In this document: positions 14,397 through 23,583 of the stretch, piece by piece
Position numbering within the stretch: the stretch's first letter is position 1
How the letters are laid out: each line of letters begins with the position of its first letter
Source: a virus
DNA length: 46,011 nt
Reading direction: 5' to 3' (one strand)
IMG/VR virus record: IMGVR_UViG_3300009285_000960
Location: 1 to 46,011 of that record
The notes under the pieces: model-generated
Seen by the model: only the letters and a program-made list of their open reading frames with translations
Database searches by the model: none
What the model was told of the DNA's origin: nothing
Translations under genes and position numbers: made by a program

Positions 14397-17300
14397 CTAC
14401 GTTCTTCGTTCCCTATCAAGCGAGTCCAACTCAGTTGTAATTCCAAAGAAGGATGGGGAGATTGTATTAGTTGTTGCCATAGTTACCTGCATTTGGAACT
14501 CATCAAACCTTCCCCCTTTAGTTGGAATGTTTAATCTTGCTTCTTTCTTGTCTGCGGTTGTGACTGCTGTGCCATCTACCCATGCAGACTCTCTATCTAT
14601 TTTGTAAGAAAGTTGGATACTATCACCGCTTGATAATTTACCAAAAAGTCCCCTAAGAGTTAATGCTTGTTTTTCCTGTCCTATATCTCCCGTATCACTA
14701 ATTAGCGATTGATACTTTCCTTCCGAGAAACAATCATTTGAAGGTTTAACAGCATCAACTCCGTAGTTAGTTCCATACTGCCAACTAATCATTAAATTAG
14801 AACCCAACGGATATATTAACCCAATCTTTAATCCAGTATCTTGAGTAATACTGGTTGAGGTTGGATAGTCAAAAGACAGGGTTTCACTAATGCCCTCATG
14901 TAATGTTCCATATGAATAGACACCCTGAAATATGTCCGAAGAATCGGTATTATATGACATACCTATATGTAGTAATGCTCTCCAAGTATTGAGTGCGTGA
15001 GGAGCTATTTCAAGATATTTCTTAGTAGAAACAAAAGGCATACGTCTAATCTTTTTAGGTTTCCCTCCTTCAAATTTCATTAAATCTCCTGAATAACCTG
15101 CTACAAAATAAAGAGGGTCGCCTGAACACATTGAATTTATTCCGCCTTGAGGTACAACAATATAGTCATTATAAGTTGTGTTATACCCATCCCAGAAGAA
15201 AATATATCCAACATCATAATCATAGATGTTAGTTCCAAGAGTAACTCCTATTGCCAAAAACCCTTTCCAGACACCCAATGTTCTGATGTTATATCCAGAA
15301 GGCAAGGTCAGGGCGTGAGGATTATAGGTAACTCCATCCCAAGTTGCTAAGTATCTTTCGTTTCCTATACAAAGTTTTTCTGTATGGTGAACTATTGGGT
15401 GAAAATCACTCTCAACTAATATCTGATAATAGGTATGGAAATCTACTGTTTCTAAATCTGTAGTAGTTGTAGTAATCACCGCAGGTGCTCCTGTAGTTGT
15501 GGTTGCTGTTAAATGGAAATGGTATGTACCTCCTAAAACTGGCCTCCATACACTACTAAAAGTAAACTCCATATCTCCTGTATTAAGTTCTGCGTGAGTT
15601 AATGTTTTAGAAACAATCACTTTATTCATAGCATCGTGAACCGTAAGTGTCCAATCGCTGTCATCACCAGTATCAGATATATTTACTTGAACTGATTTCT
15701 GCGGGTCTTTGGTGGGAACAAAAGTCTGCCTATGGGTTGCTCCCTCATCTATTGCCGTAGTTAAGGCATAAACCTGTCCTGATGTTTCTAATTGCTGGTC
15801 TAAGTCTGCTCTACTTGAAGTTGCAGGAAAAGGAACATCTGTTGAATAGGTAGGAGTATTTACCAGAGTTAAATCATTATTGTTGGCAGTAATGTCATCA
15901 TCGTCATTATCTAGTGTCCAATAACCCTGTAAACCTGCTGTTGAAGCACCAAGTTCGGTTTCCTTAAAAGTTAATAGTTCACTTTCAGTTCTTATGTCAT
16001 TAAATAGTCTGACATCATCAACTTTTCCGTCTAAGAAGTTCTCTGCTGTTCCCGCGGTATCATCATTACAACCAAGTTGAAGAAGTGCTGTTGAATCATA
16101 AATAGCTGTCTTTGACCCTGTTGCAGTTCCTAAACTAACTCCATCTACATAAAATGTTGCAGTTGAGGCAGAAGCATCCCACGTTACTGCATATCTATAC
16201 CACTTTGCTAAAGTGGGGTCTGCGGTTAATGTTTTTGCTAATGTTTCCTGATTAGTAGTAGTTCCATCAGAAGATACCCAAAATCTTAATTGGTAAGTTG
16301 TTGTAGTAACTAAACCAGAGTCTAAAACTACATCTAAAGTTGGAGAGGTTGTGCCTGTATAAGCGGTGTAGTAATTAAGGTGAATACGTCCAGTTCCACC
16401 ACTTCCACCAGCAGGAGAAGAAGAACCACCTGAACCGCCAGTTGCTGTAACCAAAGTTGTTCCAAGTGTTGCTGTTTGAGCATTTATTAAAATAGAACCT
16501 CCAGCACCACCGCCACCGCTACCGTTTCCAGAACCACCATCCCCTCCAAGAGATTTAATATATCCAGCTACTGTAGTCGTTGCTCCAGTAATAAATATTG
16601 CTCCACCCCCAGTTCCACCGCTTCCTGTGCCAGAATCGGCATCATTATATCCTCCACCTCCTCCACCACCAAAAACCATAGTAGTCAAATCTGCTGTTCC
16701 AACACTTTCTCCTCCAGGGCCACCATAACCAGAACCAACATAGCTACCAGTTGAACCCCAAGCACCATTTCCTCCACCTCCTCCACCACCATCACCAGAA
16801 GAAGGGCCTCCACCCCCTCCACCACCATTTCCATTATTGTCTTGATAAACTATTCCTCCTGCACCTGATGTTCCTTCTCCCTGATAAGCATTTCCGCCAC
16901 CAGTTACTCCCGCCCCCCCCCGATATCCACATCCGCTAGCAGTTATTGTTCCAGTAACCGTAACTGTTCCACTTGCCAAGAAAGCAAGAATTCCTCCAAC
17001 TGTTCCGTTCCAAGCCTTAGTGGTATAGGTAATTCCAGTATTTATGGTTACATTTGTATATTCTTTTAAGACTCTAACTTGTGCTCCTGAAGTATATGAA
17101 TTGGTTAAAGCATCTGCCAAAGTAATAGTTCCTGCTGTATAGGAAGCAATTTCATTTCTTTCCCACTTACCTGCACCAGTACCCCTTGATTGATGAATTA
17201 AAATCTTCTGACCTGTTGCAAAAGAGGTATTAGTGGCTGTTAAAGCATAAGCCGCAGCAGTTCCCGTACAAGCAGAATCTATAGGTGCTTCGGTAGTATT

Positions 17301-17984
17301 TGATGAAATAGTTAATGCTCCATCGCTTCCATCTCCAAATTTAGCTGATACTCCCGCAATATCAAATCTGTAACTTCTTTCATCGCTTAATCCATCCCAT
17401 TTAGCGAGTATAGTCATACTTGAACCTGACGCTGGCAGGGATTCGTGTTGAACACACGCTTCAATAGATATATCACCCGTAATTGAAAGGGTTGCTGAAT
17501 CTGCTCCTGTGGCATACATTGAAGAACCTGATTCTAAATCAAGTGAGTGGGTATTTGCAGGAGTTCCTCCCTGTGAGCCAAAATAATCATCTACAAACTG
17601 CGGACTTTCTCTCATTGGCCCATACCTGCCTAAAACCGTATCGCTAGTAAAATAGGTATATCCGTCTTCTCCAAAGTAGCATATTCCGTTACCGTGAGAA
17701 TCTGGTGCAGTATGAATATCTGTCCAAATCTCACTAGAATCTCTTTTATAAATATGTCCTGCGTTACCTTGAAAGTAAGTATCTGTAGAATACCTTGTAG
17801 CATCTACTGGTAAATCAGATAAGATAGAACCCGATACTTTTGCGGTTTTGGGGAGCAAAGTAATTTTTGATGAATCTTGTCGGTGGTCAATTTTCTCTGC
17901 CCAAAGAAAGGAAGCCTTTAATCCAGATTTTTCACCTGTACTAAGTCCGCCTTCAAATGAGTTAATTTGTAAGTGTGTTCGCAT
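14397..17984 (-). CDS. Large tail protein with LamG and Gly-rich insert
   Basis: 1195 aa from ATG 17984 (MRTHLQINSFEGGLSTGEKS), one base after the adaptor's stop. N-terminal about 150 residues and C-terminal about 450 residues (with propeller-like repeats such as NERYLATWDGV and GDPLYFVAGYSGD) look like a podovirus tail/nozzle protein. Between them lies a LamG-type concanavalin fold. Its two halves (SIEACVQHESL...YRFDIAG and YQLRFWVSSDG...ATFYVDGVSLG) are split by a roughly 310-residue Gly-rich domain. The gene contains a nine-G run (16913-16921, minus strand). Carbohydrate binding at the host surface is inferred. Confidence 0.75.
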   Translation of the reverse strand: MRTHLQINSFEGGLSTGEKSGLKASFLWAEKIDHRQDSSKITLLPKTAKVSGSILSDLPVDATRYSTDTYFQGNAGHIYKRDSSEIWTDIHTAPDSHGNGICYFGEDGYTYFTSDTVLGRYGPMRESPQFVDDYFGSQGGTPANTHSLDLESGSSMYATGADSATLSITGDISIEACVQHESLPASGSSMTILAKWDGLSDERSYRFDIAGVSAKFGDGSDGALTISSNTTEAPIDSACTGTAAAYALTATNTSFATGQKILIHQSRGTGAGKWERNEIASYTAGTITLADALTNSYTSGAQVRVLKEYTNVTINTGITYTTKAWNGTVGGILAFLASGTVTVTGTITASGCGYRGGAGVTGGGNAYQGEGTSGAGGIVYQDNNGNGGGGGGGPSSGDGGGGGGGNGAWGSTGSYVGSGYGGPGGESVGTADLTTMVFGGGGGGGYNDADSGTGSGGTGGGAIFITGATTTVAGYIKSLGGDGGSGNGSGGGGAGGSILINAQTATLGTTLVTATGGSGGSSSPAGGSGGTGRIHLNYYTAYTGTTSPTLDVVLDSGLVTTTTYQLRFWVSSDGTTTNQETLAKTLTADPTLAKWYRYAVTWDASASTATFYVDGVSLGTATGSKTAIYDSTALLQLGCNDDTAGTAENFLDGKVDDVRLFNDIRTESELLTFKETELGASTAGLQGYWTLDNDDDDITANNNDLTLVNTPTYSTDVPFPATSSRADLDQQLETSGQVYALTTAIDEGATHRQTFVPTKDPQKSVQVNISDTGDDSDWTLTVHDAMNKVIVSKTLTHAELNTGDMEFTFSSVWRPVLGGTYHFHLTATTTTGAPAVITTTTTDLETVDFHTYYQILVESDFHPIVHHTEKLCIGNERYLATWDGVTYNPHALTLPSGYNIRTLGVWKGFLAIGVTLGTNIYDYDVGYIFFWDGYNTTYNDYIVVPQGGINSMCSGDPLYFVAGYSGDLMKFEGGKPKKIRRMPFVSTKKYLEIAPHALNTWRALLHIGMSYNTDSSDIFQGVYSYGTLHEGISETLSFDYPTSTSITQDTGLKIGLIYPLGSNLMISWQYGTNYGVDAVKPSNDCFSEGKYQSLISDTGDIGQEKQALTLRGLFGKLSSGDSIQLSYKIDRESAWVDGTAVTTADKKEARLNIPTKGGRFDEFQMQVTMATTNTISPSFFGITTELDSLDRERRT

Positions 17985-17985
17985 G

Positions 17986-18906
17986 TCATGTAATTGTTCC
18001 AGGTGGATAATTCGGATTCCACATTCCACCTCTTTTAAGATAAGACTTGTCGTGAATTATGTTCGATGAATCTCTGTTTGACCAATTCTTTCGTGCTTCT
18101 ATCACTCCCTCTTTCCACATTCTTTCATATTCTCTTGCAAGTTGAACATCTTTTCTAAATAAAGCCCATCTCCAAACCGCATAATATACTGGTAAATCGT
18201 GAGTATCGGGAGGAAGATTAGGCATTTCTCCAATCGTGTAAGTTTCTGTTCCTGCTGCGATGGAAACTCCCTGATATTCTTCCGCTAAGGTTAAAGTAGT
18301 AGTTGTCCCAAAAGCAGAGATTTTGTACCAACCCCCATCACTATCTATCTTGAAATATCTTCCTACCATCGCAGAAGTAAAGGTTGAACCTGATGCTGTT
18401 ACCGCACTTGCACCATTCGTTAAAGTTGTTATTGTGCCTGTTGTGTAGTTATCATTAACTAACTGTTTATCTATAGTTCTATAAATTATTGTTGCAGTAC
18501 AAGCAGATGAGGGAATAGGCCACAAAAGAATCCTATCGTTCATTATAAATACAAACTCTACATAATCGCTGGTTGATTGGGTTGTGGTAGCGTTTATTTG
18601 TCGCCATAGTTCATAATCTTGGATTAAGTCTGCTCTATATTGAGTCGTGCCTACTGTAACGTAGAAATCTGATAAGGTTCTGAAGTTTTCTGGTAATCTA
18701 TATCCCTGATAAGAAGTTCCCGAAATAGCATCAGTTTTTGTGGTAAAATTTCTTTCTGTTTCGTTCCAGTATCTCCCAAGTATTGCCTGAAGTTTGGCAT
18801 TACCTTGTCTAATTAGGGTTTTACCCATAGCAAGATTTGTAGCATCGTCATCACTACAAAGTTGCTCCCATAATTCGTACTGTTCTTGCCAAGTCATTCC
18901 TTGCAT
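17986..18906 (-). CDS. Head-tail adaptor/connector protein
   Basis: 306 aa from ATG 18906 (MQGMTWQEQYELWEQLCSDD). Helical core, then YRTIDKQL, an inserted beta domain (residues about 175-240, GTITTLTNGASAVTASGSTF and MVGRYFKIDSDGGWYKI), and a helical end with YYAVWRWALFRKDVQLAREY. This is the layout of podovirus-type adaptor proteins with an Ig-like/beta insert. It immediately precedes the large tail protein. The leader carries the hairpin at 18920-18935. Confidence 0.65.
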   Translation of the reverse strand: MQGMTWQEQYELWEQLCSDDDATNLAMGKTLIRQGNAKLQAILGRYWNETERNFTTKTDAISGTSYQGYRLPENFRTLSDFYVTVGTTQYRADLIQDYELWRQINATTTQSTSDYVEFVFIMNDRILLWPIPSSACTATIIYRTIDKQLVNDNYTTGTITTLTNGASAVTASGSTFTSAMVGRYFKIDSDGGWYKISAFGTTTTLTLAEEYQGVSIAAGTETYTIGEMPNLPPDTHDLPVYYAVWRWALFRKDVQLAREYERMWKEGVIEARKNWSNRDSSNIIHDKSYLKRGGMWNPNYPPGTIT

Positions 18907-18919
18907 TTTAATAAAAATA

Positions 18920-18935
18920 ACCAGCACTTGCTGGT
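18920..18935 (-). promoter_or_regulatory. Leader hairpin of adaptor gene
   Basis: Minus-strand RNA: ACCAGC-AAGT-GCTGGT, 14 nt before the ATG, followed by a U-rich run. An almost identical element precedes the capsid gene at 27198-27213; the surrounding 28 bp match at 25 positions. Confidence 0.7.
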
Positions 18936-18956
18936 CTAATAGACTCTTATGAAAAC

Positions 18957-18962
18957 ATTATA
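18957..18962 (-). promoter_or_regulatory. Extended -10 promoter for the adaptor gene
   Basis: TGTGGTATAAT with no good -35. Gives a leader of about 45 nt containing the conserved hairpin. Confidence 0.5.
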
Positions 18963-18977
18963 CCACAGAAAGATATT

Positions 18978-19748
18978 TTATGAAGATGCTTCCAAACTCT
19001 GTAGAGCTTTTTCAAAAGCTGCATCCATTGACCTACCTGCTATTTCTGAATACTTCCTTGTTTTGGTTTCTCCCCCAGTTCCGCTTCCTCCGCCTATCTT
19101 TTTAGCTAAATCCTCTTTGTCTTCTTCTTCTTTTTCTTTAGTTCCTTTTTTCATTTCCATAATCCTGTAAGCCTCATCCATACTTCTAAGACTTGGGAAA
19201 TCTATAAATGTCTGTGCCAGGTCTTTCTCCCATTTTTTACCTTCATCTGAATCTCCTTTAGGAATGTCTGCATGAGCTTTCCTAAGATTGGCTACTTCAG
19301 TATCTATTTCTTCATTTATCTTTTTCTTCTGTTCTTCTCTGTCTTTTTCCGTAAGTGTAATCTCCTCTTTAACGGTTTCTTTAATCTTAGGATTTTTAGA
19401 AATGAAATCTACAATTTTAGGTAAAACTGCTTTTGTATAATCGTTCCAGTCTTTAGGTTTATAATCTTTGTCAAAGAAATCTGGAACAGTGTCTTCGTCT
19501 GGTTTCTTATCTTCCTCTTTCTTGGGTAATTTAGCATCAACAAATCTGTCTAAGTAATTATCAAGTTCTTCCTGATTCTTAAAAGAGAAGCCTTTGTCTT
19601 CTTCTTTCTTTTCCTCTTTCTCGGTTATTATATCTTTGTAGGTTTCTTTTTCTGTTTCTTCGAGTTCTTCTTTGTGTTCTTTAAGATAAGCCTTTTCTTT
19701 ATCATCCAACTCCCCGATATCCTTCAAAAGTAAATCATCTAAATTCAT
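18978..19748 (-). CDS. Scaffold-like capsid assembly protein
   Basis: 256 aa. Extremely Lys/Glu-rich, helical coiled coil with EEKKEEDKGF-type stretches, a central folded patch (DYKPKDWNDYTKAVLPKIVD) and a C-terminal TRKYSEIAGRSMDAAFEKAL typical of scaffolds. Shine-Dalgarno GAGGAG 5 nt before ATG. Scaffold genes normally sit just before the major capsid gene; here it lies about 6 kb downstream of it. Called from composition and tail motif. Confidence 0.6.
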   Translation of the reverse strand: MNLDDLLLKDIGELDDKEKAYLKEHKEELEETEKETYKDIITEKEEKKEEDKGFSFKNQEELDNYLDRFVDAKLPKKEEDKKPDEDTVPDFFDKDYKPKDWNDYTKAVLPKIVDFISKNPKIKETVKEEITLTEKDREEQKKKINEEIDTEVANLRKAHADIPKGDSDEGKKWEKDLAQTFIDFPSLRSMDEAYRIMEMKKGTKEKEEEDKEDLAKKIGGGSGTGGETKTRKYSEIAGRSMDAAFEKALQSLEASS

Positions 19749-20416
19749 ACTTTCTCCTCATCTAGCGGATATTGTAGTTCCGCAACTAAATCTGAGATTT
19801 TCATAGTTGTATAAATCTGTCTTAATGTCTTACCCTCTTTATTGGGTTCATCTAAAACTAGGTTCTGTTTAGCCGCATAGTCTAATAATTCGGTTCTTGT
19901 TGGCATAGGCATCACCTTTTTTGCTTCTTCTTCTACCTTTTTAATCTCATCTAACTTTTCATCTACTTCATTCTTTTCTAAACCTTCAAACTTTTCAGTA
20001 ACGTCTTCAGGTCTAGCGGGAGTTTCTACTGGTGTTTCTTCCTTCTTTTCTTCTTTTTCTGCTTTGCGTCTTGCTAATATCGCATCAAGAGTAGAAGATT
20101 TATTTAATTCTTCAACCTCTTTCCTTAATCTTTCTACTTCGGTTGGTTTGGGTTCTCCTCTAATTGATTCTGCACCAATAACAATTTGGTTAGCAACTTC
20201 TGTTCTTGCTATTTCGTTATTTGTTTTAACACCTTTTTTAGTTAAGATTTTATCTATTAAGTGTTTAAGTGCGTGGTCTGCTAAGAATTTGGGGTATCTG
20301 GCAACTTCTCCGCAGGGCATCACATAAGGAGAATTGCCTTCAGATTTGTTATATTCAAATACAAAATCCTCATCATCTATATTGTGAAGGGTTACTATTG
20401 TTGAAAAATCTTCCAT
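19745..20416 (-). CDS. Acidic hypothetical virion-module protein
   Basis: 223 aa. N-terminal folded part (residues 1-95, including DEDFVFEYNKSEGNSPYVMP), then a long charged coiled coil and a C-terminal helical domain (LLDYAAKQNLVLDEPNKEG). ATGA overlap with the scaffold gene. Probably a capsid assembly or head protein; not recognised. Confidence 0.55.
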   Translation of the reverse strand: MEDFSTIVTLHNIDDEDFVFEYNKSEGNSPYVMPCGEVARYPKFLADHALKHLIDKILTKKGVKTNNEIARTEVANQIVIGAESIRGEPKPTEVERLRKEVEELNKSSTLDAILARRKAEKEEKKEETPVETPARPEDVTEKFEGLEKNEVDEKLDEIKKVEEEAKKVMPMPTRTELLDYAAKQNLVLDEPNKEGKTLRQIYTTMKISDLVAELQYPLDEEKV

Positions 20417-20631
20417 TAGTTTTTTAATTCCTCCTTAATTTCTGGCTCTGTTTCACCATTCTTTTTAGGTTCTTCTTTTTTATCTTCCATCCCTACAAGT
20501 TCCATAGCAGGAAAAACGCCTTGTAAGGTATATTTCAAAGTCAGGGAAATTTTAAGACCATATTTAAGGAGTAGTTTGTTTAACTCTAATGAGAAGTCTT
20601 CTGCTTTTTTCTTGTCGTATATAGAAGCCAT
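20416..20631 (-). CDS. Small hypothetical protein
   Basis: 71 aa, helical then charged tail (KKEEPKKNGETEPEIKEELK). First gene after the consensus promoter at 20655-20683, but without a clear Shine-Dalgarno. TAATG overlap with the next gene. Confidence 0.5.
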   Translation of the reverse strand: MASIYDKKKAEDFSLELNKLLLKYGLKISLTLKYTLQGVFPAMELVGMEDKKEEPKKNGETEPEIKEELKN

Positions 20632-20654
20632 AGGTTTTATTAACTCTGAAAATT

Positions 20655-20683
20655 ATTATATCTCTTATATAACATCGTGTCAA
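20655..20683 (-). promoter_or_regulatory. Consensus promoter TTGACA-17-TATAAT
   Basis: Perfect consensus on the minus strand (-35 at 20678-20683, -10 at 20655-20660). The TGA in the -35 is the stop of the upstream gene (20680-20682). It lacks the GTATCA-type motif of early promoters. Confidence 0.85.
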
Positions 20684-21360
20684 CTACCCACCCCCATTAA
20701 AAGTAATCCTCCTTTTACATAATTTATTGTTAGTATTGGAGTATTTGCTCCGTCTGCTGTTGAAAATCCTCCCAAAGTTCTTCCATCACCGGTTCCTGCT
20801 GGTTCAGCGTTGTCAAAATCTGCTTTAGATAAAATACCAAATTTGACAATTCCATCTATACCCAACCTAGTCTTAATATAGGTAATTCCAGCAGCATTAA
20901 GAGTCCAAGTATTATAAGCAGGAATTGTCATGTTAGTAATTAAAATATCTGTTGCCAATCTAGTAGAACCGAATTTAGTAGCTATATTAAAATCTCCTAC
21001 AACCAAATCTGTATTACTTGCAGGTAATGCTTCACAAATAGTTACAGAGTCAGCAAAATTATTTATATTAAAGTTATTTACATAGAGTTGTAAAGTTATA
21101 GAACTTATTCCTTTAACACTTCCTAGCGGAAATGCGGATATGTCAAACAAAGCCATACATCTTCTTGTGTCTACCCAATTATTAGCACCATCTCGTCTAA
21201 TTCCTAAATCCATTTGTGCTCCTGTTGGGTCGGCATTACTTCCTGAAGTTTTTGCTCTTATTGAAGCCCAAGTAGTAGTATCACCAGTATTATATTCTAT
21301 ATCACCATCTACTGAAGTAGTTTCTACATGAGCATTAGGATTATAAGTTAAAACGTGCAT
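20680..21360 (-). CDS. DNRLRE-like beta-sandwich virion protein
   Basis: 226 aa. Pattern of a strand-rich domain with CMALFDISAFPLGSVKGISS and ITLQLYVNNF ('R...LFDISA.P....I.SA.L.LYV'), as in DNRLRE/disaggregatase-type carbohydrate-associated domains. Probably a decoration or fibre protein. TAATG overlap with the upstream gene. Confidence 0.6.
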   Translation of the reverse strand: MHVLTYNPNAHVETTSVDGDIEYNTGDTTTWASIRAKTSGSNADPTGAQMDLGIRRDGANNWVDTRRCMALFDISAFPLGSVKGISSITLQLYVNNFNINNFADSVTICEALPASNTDLVVGDFNIATKFGSTRLATDILITNMTIPAYNTWTLNAAGITYIKTRLGIDGIVKFGILSKADFDNAEPAGTGDGRTLGGFSTADGANTPILTINYVKGGLLLMGVGS

Positions 21361-22598
21361 TATACCTTTGATTGAAAACCACTGACACTTAAAAATGTAG
21401 TTGTAATTGCCCCACTAACGTCGAACGAAAGGGCATCTCCCACCACTGTCTTAAATAATGGTGTTGTTGAAGATATACAAGAACCTCCTAACGCTGGAAG
21501 TGGCATTGTCCATAATACCGCTCCATCTGTACTACTTCTAAAATCAACATATCCATCTGTAGTTGAAGAATTATAAACCGTAATTGCAGTAACGTAATTA
21601 TAAGTCGAAGCAACTGCACTAAAATTAGTAAAATCTGTTGAAGTTCCATTTGTATTAGAAACCCTTTCTGAAATTAAGTCCGCACCTGAAGTATTTACTT
21701 TAACCATTTGCATACCATCCGCATCTGCATAAGCATTAGTTCTGTCTGCATCAGCACAAACAGTAATTCCTTTAGGCGAGGTTTCTACCTTAAATCCTAT
21801 TTTTACAGGTTCTCCTGCATCGGCAGCGTCATGTGCGGTATCTCCTGAAACGCTTGCACTATCAGAAGCTGCACTATCCCAATCATCCATTATCGCTAAG
21901 GAAGTTTCTGTTGCTGAATCTTGTACAGCAAACGTACCTGCGTTGGTAACTGCGTGAGAAGGTACTGAAGCTAACGAAACGGGTTGGGTAGCCTGATAAA
22001 AAGTACCAGTTACGGCAGTAGTAGGTGCGGTATCTACAACTACATGAAGATTAGTTCCCGTTGCTTGTTTTACTTCAACGGAATCACTTGCCGAAGTTAA
22101 ATCACGAATGTCTAAATTTGTAGCCGTAACCGCAGGTAAGGTTAAAACATCAACCTGCATCTCAGAACCTGATACAGCTCCTGCAATAGTTGTAATCCCA
22201 GCATTAGTAACTGCTATGGTTTGTCCTGCGGAAACATTTATTGTACCTATTACCTTAGTTGTTTCTGCACCTAAAGTAGCTTGAACCGCAAAAGTTCCCG
22301 TATTAGTAACGGCCATTGAGGTATCTTGTAAATCAACTAAAAGATGACCACTTGAATTAACGGCTAATGCCTGATAGTTTGACCCATCAGTTCCCATCAA
22401 TAAAGCACCTTTATCTGCAGCATTTACTAATTCTCCATCTGTTACTCCAGTTAAATCCGTAACTCCTGCTAAAGCAACGTCAACCAAAAGTCTGTGAGTG
22501 GTTTCATCCGCATAAACAACTATTGGAGTAGAACCGTCTGTACTGGAAACACCAATTAAACCAGGAACACGATTTGGGGTTCTTTTTTCTGTTGCCAT
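21360..22598 (-). CDS. Virion fibre/head-fibre protein, paralogue of 29381-30034
   Basis: 412 aa, Ala/Thr/Val-rich beta protein with repeated TNTGTFAVQ / TNAGTFAVQ units and VIGTINVSAGQTIAVTNAGI. The N-terminus (PNRVPGLIGVSSTDGSTPI) matches that of the 217-residue protein at 29381-30034 (PNRVPTLMGVSSVDGETPT). Both start after the box GGTATAATTAAGTA, so gene and promoter appear duplicated together. The C-terminal 130 residues look like a globular surface domain. Confidence 0.65.
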   Translation of the reverse strand: MATEKRTPNRVPGLIGVSSTDGSTPIVVYADETTHRLLVDVALAGVTDLTGVTDGELVNAADKGALLMGTDGSNYQALAVNSSGHLLVDLQDTSMAVTNTGTFAVQATLGAETTKVIGTINVSAGQTIAVTNAGITTIAGAVSGSEMQVDVLTLPAVTATNLDIRDLTSASDSVEVKQATGTNLHVVVDTAPTTAVTGTFYQATQPVSLASVPSHAVTNAGTFAVQDSATETSLAIMDDWDSAASDSASVSGDTAHDAADAGEPVKIGFKVETSPKGITVCADADRTNAYADADGMQMVKVNTSGADLISERVSNTNGTSTDFTNFSAVASTYNYVTAITVYNSSTTDGYVDFRSSTDGAVLWTMPLPALGGSCISSTTPLFKTVVGDALSFDVSGAITTTFLSVSGFQSKV

Positions 22599-22603
22599 AC
22601 TTA

Positions 22604-22609
22604 ATTATA
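22604..22609 (-). promoter_or_regulatory. Extended -10 (TGGTATAAT), leaderless, stop-fused
   Basis: TATAAT five bases before the ATG at 22598; TAA of the box is the stop codon of the upstream gene (GTG GTA TAA). No -35 seen. Confidence 0.6.
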
Positions 22610-23351
22610 CCACTTTAAGTTCAGCCATTTTTCTTTCAAATGCTCTTTCTCTGTCGCCTTGTGCCCTCTCTCTCTTTTTAAGTTTCTCCTCTTTGCCTTT
22701 ATACATCATTTTCATGCTTCTAAGCTCTGCTCTTTCAATTTCAAGTTTATCATCTTTCCTTTGCCACTCTTTTTTCTTCTGGTCTATACCTTCCTCAACT
22801 TCTTTTAATAGGGTGTCTGACTTAGTATGTTTTCTTTCAGCAACTTCCAGCAACTCTTTTGTAGTTTTCTCTCTTTCCTGATAGTCTTTGATGTATTTTT
22901 TGAGTTCTTTTTCCTTCTTAGACGTATCATTAGTCAACTTTTTACTTTCCTCAAGTTTTACCTCGTAATCCACGCACAAACTTTCCATGATAGGCATGAG
23001 ATTTTGAGCATAATCGAACATTTCCTCTAAGAAAAGCTGGTCTTGGTCTAAATCCTGTGACCTTTTCTTCAAAACTTCCGCTTCTTCGTCTAACTCAAGG
23101 TTTACTTCTTTCCCTAACGCTTCCAAAGTTTCAATTCTATCTGTTTCAAAACCAACTATATCTTTCTTAACTTTCTCTGAACCACTTTTAAGAGAAAAAT
23201 AGATGTTTGAGAGTTTGTTGATTTCTGTTAAGAGTTTAGATTTCTGTTCTATGAGTTCTCCTACGGTCTGGGAAGTTTCTGCCATGCGGTATTCCTGTCC
23301 TCTAAATAAGGGGTCTTTAATCTTCTTTAATGAAGTAAGCGGTCTGTCCAC
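22605..23351 (-). CDS. Long coiled-coil virion-module protein
   Basis: 248 aa from GTG 23351; ATG 23285 (MAETSQTVGELIEQKSKLLT) with a weak AGGA upstream is an alternative. Almost all heptad coiled coil (KKEKELKKYIKDYQEREKTT and similar). Similar composition to the 122-residue protein at 30104-30472, each placed just upstream of one copy of the duplicated fibre gene. Probably a structural or assembly partner. Confidence 0.55.
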   Translation of the reverse strand: MDRPLTSLKKIKDPLFRGQEYRMAETSQTVGELIEQKSKLLTEINKLSNIYFSLKSGSEKVKKDIVGFETDRIETLEALGKEVNLELDEEAEVLKKRSQDLDQDQLFLEEMFDYAQNLMPIMESLCVDYEVKLEESKKLTNDTSKKEKELKKYIKDYQEREKTTKELLEVAERKHTKSDTLLKEVEEGIDQKKKEWQRKDDKLEIERAELRSMKMMYKGKEEKLKKRERAQGDRERAFERKMAELKVV

Positions 23352-23352
23352 A

Positions 23353-23583
23353 TTATTTTAATTTGAATTTGATTAGTTTAAGTCCACCGAACTCATGGAA
23401 TATCTGTCTCATAAGTTCAGCAACTTCACTAAATCTTTGTAGGGTTGTATCTTTAACTGGTTCTGACCATGAAGTTATTTTATATGATATTTTACCGTCA
23501 GTATTAAATTCTATATCTCCTTCGATGAATTGTCCCCCATCTCCTATTTGGAATTTGAAATCATGTGTTAGTCCGTCTGCCAT
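23353..23583 (-). CDS. Small virion-module protein
   Basis: 76 aa, beta N-terminus (FKFQIGDGGQFIEGDIEF), helical C-terminus. No family recognised. Short intergenic gaps (1-2 nt) to both neighbours. Confidence 0.5.
   Translation of the reverse strand: MADGLTHDFKFQIGDGGQFIEGDIEFNTDGKISYKITSWSEPVKDTTLQRFSEVAELMRQIFHEFGGLKLIKFKLK

Noticed and set aside
16490-16930. Pro/His-rich plus-strand frame within the large tail gene
   Set aside because: Reverse reading of Gly codons in the Gly-rich domain; no start signal.
21355-21362. TATAAT over the start of 20680-21360 as another stop-fused promoter
   Set aside because: The box overlaps the ATG itself (GTATAATG), so it cannot drive that start; shows that GTATAA at a gene end is not always a promoter.
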